From NCBI GenBank assembly GCA_025060055.1, contig JANXCK010000278.1:1-9863 (forward strand): 9,863 bases of DNA, written 5' to 3'. This document shows, in pieces, positions 5,491 through 9,863 of the stretch. The translations under genes and the position numbers were made by a program. A model generated the notes under the pieces. That model ran no database searches. It worked only from the letters and a program-made list of their open reading frames with translations, and was not told the origin of the DNA. How positions within the stretch are numbered: position 1 is the first letter of the stretch; the number at the start of each line of letters is the position of its first letter. Source of the DNA: Fimbriimonadales bacterium (GTDB lineage: Bacteria; Armatimonadota; Fimbriimonadia; Fimbriimonadales; GBS-DC).

Positions 5491-5570
5491 CGATGCCCTC
5501 ACCCCCCAGCCCCTCTCCCGCGACGCGGGAGAGGGGGAGTCAAGTTCCCCGCGTCCCACGCGGTGGGCAA
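5491..5570. repeat. Palindromic dispersed repeat between convergent genes, likely bidirectional terminator
   Basis: CCCCTCTCCCGCG at 5510-5522 is followed after one base by its exact reverse complement at 5524-5536, a 13-bp perfect palindrome arm. A second small hairpin follows (CCCAC 5555-5559 with GTGGG 5563-5567). The opening CCCTCACCCCCCAGCCCCTC resembles the REP-like units scattered between genes in many bacteria. It lies between the stops of two convergent genes (5448 and 5604), where such a hairpin can stop transcription from both sides, though neither arm is followed by a clear run of T. The rest of 5449-5603 shows nothing coding. Confidence 0.7.
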
Positions 5571-5603
5571 GGGAGTGAGAGCAACGAAGCCCATCCGCTG
5601 TCG

Positions 5604-8600
5604 CTACCGAACGCTGAACAGCCGACTGTCGTTGAGCAAGAACACCCACACGGTGTCGGTCTGCGTGTTCGTGCCACGGCGGCTCTCGGTTTGGCGCCAC
5701 TCGAGGCTGAATTGGAACCGCCCGCCTGCCAACGAGGCAGGCGTGAAGTTCAGCCGTACACTGTAGTCCAGCAGGCGACTGGAACCCAAGCGTAGTAGGT
5801 CGCGCTGGTCAGCACGGGCAAAGACGCCCGACAACGACCAGCCAGGCGCGAAGCGGTACTCGCTTTGCACACGCCAGTTCGACGCCTCATCATCGCCGCG
5901 CAGCAGGCTCAGCAAGGTAGGTTCGCGGGCGAAGCGGTTCACCTTGTTGTCGCTCCAGTCCACGCGCATCGCAAAGTTGCCCATCCGATAGCCGACGCCG
6001 ATGCTCACAAAGCGCGTCTCGCGCTCGTTGGGAATGTCAGTGGCGGGGTTTTGCACATCGAAGAAGTCCTCAAACTCAGCGAAAGTGTAGTTAAGGAAGG
6101 TATCGAAGTTGCCAAAGCGCACACTCGTGCCGATGGTGTACTGGCGGTCGCGGATTTTAGCGCGGCGCGTGTTCGGGGGCAGCGGGTCGCTCTCGGAGTC
6201 GATCTGCCGATAGCCGAGGTTCAGAGGCAGGAAGCGTGGCAGGTTCAGCGTCAGCGTCGCGCTCCAGTTGGTGTTGGTGGATTTGGGGTTGTTGGCAGAC
6301 GGCTTGTTTTCCAGCATGCCGTACTGTAAGGCGAGGTTCACATAGCGGTTGAGCGCGCCGCTGAGGGTAGCGTCGTAGCCCACGAGGTCGCTGGTGAGCG
6401 TTTGCGCGGCAGGCGAGCGGAACGAGGCTTCGATATTCCGATAGGTGAGGTTAGTGTTCCAACCGCGCAGCAGCTGGGCTTGCAGCGAGAGCGTGCGGGC
6501 GTCGCCCCGATAGGTGGTCGCACCGCCATCGAGCAAAGGCACGGAGTTCTCGCTGCGGGCAATCTCGCCTTGAATACGCACGCCCTGCGCCAGCGGGTAC
6601 TGCCCCACGAGGCTCCATACGCGGGCGTGCGTGCTGCGTGAGACACCGCCCATCGGCGCGCCAAAGCCCGAGTAAGATTGCAGGCTATCAGTGCGGATGA
6701 GGCGCACGCCCTTGCCTTGCGCAAAGCCCGCCGTCTCTACCGTTGCCACCCACATGTTGACCGAGTTGCCTGTTGCTGTGCGCCCGACGATATTGCCTAC
6801 TGTCTTGGTGTAGCTAAAGCGCAAATCACCCAGCAGGAAGGTGGTCTGGAAGGCGCGTGTGCCCAGCCCCGAAACGGTGAACGCGCTCGCCTGCACGCCC
6901 ACATCGCCAATCGCAGCGCGGAACCGCTCCTGCTGATATGCCACCACGCCCAGCACGCGGTTGATGTCGTAGCGCGAGCGGGCAGGACGCGCCCCCGTAA
7001 TCTCTATGGAGCCTTCCACCTGCTCAGTGCGTGCACCATACGCGCCGTCGGTGGTGAGGCTTTGGGTGAAGTTGTTCCAAGTGAAGTCCTCGTTGCGGGC
7101 GAGGAACTGCGAGTCGAGTTGCAGGCGGAGTTGGGCAATTACCTGAGCCGCCTCGCGGTCGGGCTGACGGCTTTCCACTTGCGGGGTGCGTCCGCCCAAG
7201 TCCACGCGGAAGCGCGCCCGCGCCTCGCGCCGTTGCCCGCCGCGGTCTAAGTAGACCACCAGCAGCTCGTGCTCGCCTGGCTCCAGCACGCGCGGCAGGT
7301 CTAATCGCGCCTCGTCAGCCGTGAACTGCGTGAGACGGCTCATATCCACCATATCCAGATAGAGGCGCACCTTGCCGGGCTGAGCATCAGGCACGCGCAC
7401 ACGAATTGCGGGCTGTTGCGTGTTCACGGTTGCGCCGTCTGCTGGCTGGAACACCACCTGCCCCTGCGTGCCCAGCTCGTAATGGTAGGGTGCAATCCGC
7501 GCGAGCAAGAGCCGCGCGATGCCGCCTTCCTCCAGTGTGAAGGTGAACAGCTCGCTGGTGGCGATTGCCCCCGCGCCGGGTACGACCACCTGCACGCGCC
7601 ACTGGTAGGTGCGTCCGCGCTGCAGTGGGTTGGGAACCAATCCATCGTACTCATAGAAGGTCTCGCGGGTGAGGGCTTGCAGCACGGGCGTGCCGAGGTT
7701 GCCCTCTTCGAACACTTCCAGCAGGTAAAGCGTGCCTGCGCCTGCGCCCATCGGCTGCCAGCGGAAGATTAGCCCTTCGATGCGTGTGCGTGCGCCTTGC
7801 GCAGGGCTTTGCAAGGCGACCTGCGCCTCGCCATCCACCAACACAATCCAGCTGGGGGGCGCGGTTTGCAACGGCGCAGGGCGGTTTTCCGGCGGCAGCA
7901 GCGGGCGCACCGCCCAGAACACAATCCCGCTGCGTGACTGGCTGAGTCGTTCGTACTCCTCATCGGTAAGTGTGATTGAGTTCACCAGCGGGCTGTCGAT
8001 GCGCCGATAGACCAGCAGGCGAGCAGGGTCAAAGGCGTTCGGCGCAACTTCCAGCGGTTGACCGTTGGTGTCCAGTCCCAAGTCGGCGAGGCTTTCGGCG
8101 AAGCCCACCTCGTAGCCCGAGGCACCGGGCACAACCTGCCAGCGGTACACCAACGGCTCTGGCGCACGGGCAGACACAACAGCGCCGCGGCGCGGTGTGA
8201 GCGGGCGCGGCACACCCGTCTCCACCGTGCTGCTGACGATGTAGCGTATTGGGCGTGAGCGCGCTTGGTTGGGGCTGAGAATCTCCAGCTCCACGCGCTG
8301 CTCGCCGATGTTGAGCGTGGGCAGACCGCGCTGCGTAGAAACCTCCACAGGCAAGCCCGCAATCGCGCTGATGCTGAAGCTCTCGGTCGGGATGCCGTTC
8401 ACCAGCCAGCGCCCGATGATTATGCCGTTGCCCCGCACACGCAGCAGGGCACGCCCTGCCAAAGCCGTGTTCTGCGCCACAACTTGGTCGGCAGTTGGGA
8501 AGGTGAGTGTGATGTCTTCCACATATGCGCCTGCGCTGAGCGAGCTGAGCAAGCGCACAGGCGTCACCACCACCACGCCTTGCGCAAACAACGCGCGGCT

Positions 8601-9863
8601 GCCCACAAAGCCCGTGTAGAACGGCGTGTCGGTTAGGCTGCGCAACGGCACGCGATTGGCATCCTCGCCTGTGAACACGCGCACCACAAGCAGGGTGTCG
8701 AAGCCCGCGTTGCGCGCCGCACTCACGAACCGCTCCTCAATCGGCACAACGCCCGCCACGCTTAGCTCGCCGTTAGGCAACAGCACGCCCGACACGGGCT
8801 GGTCAAACTGCGTAAGCAGCGCACCGTTCGGCAGGTAGTAATAAATGGTGCTGCCTGTAAGCTTGGCTTCTACAGCGGTCTGATTGCGCAGCAGGTATGA
8901 GAGGTTCAAGGTTTCGTCCGCGCCTGCTTGCGCCACCTGCGGCAGCGAGATAGCAACAATCCGCGTACCGCTCGCTGTGGTGAAGCTGAAGGTATAAGGT
9001 CCTTGCAGTGGACCGCCCAGTTGCGTCGTTAGCCCGCTGAAGTCTACCGTGTATGTGATGCTGGGGTCTAACGGCGCGCTCGGTGTGAAGGTAAGTGTCT
9101 GGTTGCCGTTCGAGAAGGCAATCGTGCCGGGCACAACGACATTCGCGCCGCGCACCACGAAGGCACTGGCGGGGTTAATTGCGCCGTCGAAGTTGAGCAC
9201 GATGCTGGTGTTGAGGGGCACATTCGTTGCGCCTGCAGCGGGCACACTGCTAATCAGGCGCACAGTGGGCGGCGGCTGCGTAGTGAAGGTGAACGAGGTT
9301 GTGCCCGACGGCGATGCGCCAAACACGCTGCGCACGCCCGAAAAGTCCACTGTGTAGGTCGTGTTGTACGCCAGCGACACGCTGGGCGTAAAGGTAAGCG
9401 TTGCCCCACTAATCGAAATAGTGCCTGCTAAAGCGCCCGCGTTAGAAAAGACAGCGATCGTGGAGTTGGCAGCGAGATTCTGGTCAAAGGTGAGTGTGAT
9501 GGTGGTGTTGATAGAGACATTCGCGGCGTTAGGCGCAGGCGTGCTGCTAATCAGGTTGATGGTTTGGGGCGGTTGTGTGGTGAAGGTGAACGAGGTTGCG
9601 CCTGACGGCGGCACGCCAAACGCGCTGCGCACACCTGAAAAGTCCACTGTGTAAGTAGTGTTGAACGCCAACGGTGCGCTGGGTGTAAAGGTAATCGTTG
9701 CGCCTGCGATGGTGATGGTGCCCGCCACTGCCCCTGACGCTGAACTGACTGTGATGGTGGAAGTCGAGTCAAGGTTCTGGTCAAAGGTGAGCGTAATACC
9801 AGTGCTGATGGGCACATTTGTGGCGTTGGCAGCAGGACTGCTGCTGACCAAGTTCAACGGCGG
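5604..9863 (-). CDS. Giant surface protein: Ig-like repeats plus C-terminal outer-membrane beta-barrel (N-terminus missing)
   Basis: The open frame runs off the right edge, so 1,419 C-terminal residues are visible; the TTG at 9857 is internal. Residue numbers here count from it. Residues 1-299 are three tandem Big_5/SbsA-type Ig-like domains of about 99 residues (each with TNVP or similar, LTFDQNL, TLTFTPS.PL, TYTVDFSG, FTFTT). Residues 300-545 are more beta-sandwich sequence. FN3-like parts follow at about 549-670 (LVYRWQVVPGASGYEVGFAE, 569-588) and 680-775 (YQWRVQVVVPG). Another Ig-like domain is at 800-888 (QPADGATVNTQQPAIRV, ending in RARFRV). From about 965 to the end, alternating polar/hydrophobic strands with aromatic ends (TFLLGDLRFSYTKTVGN, VSIGVGYRMGNFAMRVDWSD, FQFSLEWRQT) indicate an outer-membrane beta-barrel. 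The protein likely anchors in the outer membrane with Ig-like domains as a stalk or ligand-binding part. It ends LFSVR, not in the usual terminal Phe. The exact ligand is unknown. Confidence 0.85.
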   Translation of the reverse strand, partial: PPLNLVSSSPAANATNVPISTGITLTFDQNLDSTSTITVSSASGAVAGTITIAGATITFTPSAPLAFNTTYTVDFSGVRSAFGVPPSGATSFTFTTQPPQTINLISSTPAPNAANVSINTTITLTFDQNLAANSTIAVFSNAGALAGTISISGATLTFTPSVSLAYNTTYTVDFSGVRSVFGASPSGTTSFTFTTQPPPTVRLISSVPAAGATNVPLNTSIVLNFDGAINPASAFVVRGANVVVPGTIAFSNGNQTLTFTPSAPLDPSITYTVDFSGLTTQLGGPLQGPYTFSFTTASGTRIVAISLPQVAQAGADETLNLSYLLRNQTAVEAKLTGSTIYYYLPNGALLTQFDQPVSGVLLPNGELSVAGVVPIEERFVSAARNAGFDTLLVVRVFTGEDANRVPLRSLTDTPFYTGFVGSRALFAQGVVVVTPVRLLSSLSAGAYVEDITLTFPTADQVVAQNTALAGRALLRVRGNGIIIGRWLVNGIPTESFSISAIAGLPVEVSTQRGLPTLNIGEQRVELEILSPNQARSRPIRYIVSSTVETGVPRPLTPRRGAVVSARAPEPLVYRWQVVPGASGYEVGFAESLADLGLDTNGQPLEVAPNAFDPARLLVYRRIDSPLVNSITLTDEEYERLSQSRSGIVFWAVRPLLPPENRPAPLQTAPPSWIVLVDGEAQVALQSPAQGARTRIEGLIFRWQPMGAGAGTLYLLEVFEEGNLGTPVLQALTRETFYEYDGLVPNPLQRGRTYQWRVQVVVPGAGAIATSELFTFTLEEGGIARLLLARIAPYHYELGTQGQVVFQPADGATVNTQQPAIRVRVPDAQPGKVRLYLDMVDMSRLTQFTADEARLDLPRVLEPGEHELLVVYLDRGGQRREARARFRVDLGGRTPQVESRQPDREAAQVIAQLRLQLDSQFLARNEDFTWNNFTQSLTTDGAYGARTEQVEGSIEITGARPARSRYDINRVLGVVAYQQERFRAAIGDVGVQASAFTVSGLGTRAFQTTFLLGDLRFSYTKTVGNIVGRTATGNSVNMWVATVETAGFAQGKGVRLIRTDSLQSYSGFGAPMGGVSRSTHARVWSLVGQYPLAQGVRIQGEIARSENSVPLLDGGATTYRGDARTLSLQAQLLRGWNTNLTYRNIEASFRSPAAQTLTSDLVGYDATLSGALNRYVNLALQYGMLENKPSANNPKSTNTNWSATLTLNLPRFLPLNLGYRQIDSESDPLPPNTRRAKIRDRQYTIGTSVRFGNFDTFLNYTFAEFEDFFDVQNPATDIPNERETRFVSIGVGYRMGNFAMRVDWSDNKVNRFAREPTLLSLLRGDDEASNWRVQSEYRFAPGWSLSGVFARADQRDLLRLGSSRLLDYSVRLNFTPASLAGGRFQFSLEWRQTESRRGTNTQTDTVWVFLLNDSRLFSVR
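8961..9857 (-). repeat. Three tandem ~297-bp repeats encoding Ig-like domains
   Basis: Units lie at 9857-9561, 9560-9264 and 9263-about 8961. Counted by hand, units 1 and 2 share 72 of 99 residues and are clearly alike at DNA level too, for example around the TYTVDFSGVRS segment near 9370-9320 and 9667-9617. Unit 3 is more diverged (RLISSVPAAGATNVPL; VDFSGLTTQLGG). This suggests the array grew by duplication at its N-terminal side, and more units may lie beyond the window edge. Confidence 0.85.

Noticed and set aside
5865..7250. Plus-strand open frames of 154 and 190 residues opposite the barrel region
   Set aside because: The minus-strand protein shows consistent domain repeats and beta-strand patterns over the full length, and these antisense frames have Ala/Arg/His-rich composition without domains.
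9857..9857. TTG at 9857 as the true start of the surface protein
   Set aside because: It lies inside an Ig-like repeat: the two Pro codons before it match the PP linker that precedes units 2 and 3, so the gene continues past the edge.

Overview
The window looks like chromosomal DNA of a GC-rich, diderm bacterium. A very large protein that ends in an apparent outer-membrane beta-barrel points to a double-membrane envelope. A bacterial NurA-HerA pair, GTG/TTG starts, TATAAT boxes almost touching the start codons, and dense families of short palindromic repeats fit deep-branching, often thermophilic phyla. Armatimonadota is my best guess, but it rests on general resemblance and not on a marker gene.

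Layout, left to right. (1) Positions 1-285, minus strand: the end of a VapBC-type toxin-antitoxin module. The antitoxin overlaps the toxin start by ATGA, but the toxin reading frame stops after 12 codons and the antitoxin lacks a normal start codon, so the module looks decayed. (2) Positions 341-733: about 390 bp with no convincing gene, packed with palindromes. It holds an array of small hairpins and then a 151-bp element with perfect 18-bp terminal inverted repeats, nested stems and a flanking 12-bp direct repeat. It ends just upstream of the next promoter. (3) Positions 752-4604, plus strand: a promoter and a tight operon of nurA, herA and an RmlC-like cupin. NurA is a nuclease and HerA a hexameric DNA-translocating ATPase, and together they process DNA ends. 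The cupin gene loses its conserved C-terminus and runs on through the antisense of the next gene. (4) Positions 4429-4734, minus strand: a 101-residue protein I do not recognise. (5) Positions 4803-5448, plus strand: a TATAAT box and an ExoD-family membrane protein, probably translated from a leaderless mRNA. (6) Positions 5491-5570: a palindromic dispersed repeat between convergent genes, able to act as a terminator. (7) Positions 5604-9863, minus strand: the C-terminal 1,419 residues of a giant surface protein, made of three tandem SbsA/Big_5-type Ig-like domains, several more beta-sandwich domains and a C-terminal barrel of about 450 residues. Its N-terminus lies beyond the right edge.

The only clear functional partnership is NurA-HerA. 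The cupin and the ExoD-like protein could both relate to cell-surface polysaccharide, but nothing in the sequence ties them to DNA processing. The most unusual material is the layered palindromic repeat region before nurA and the 11-base motif it shares with the promoter region of the exoD-like gene.
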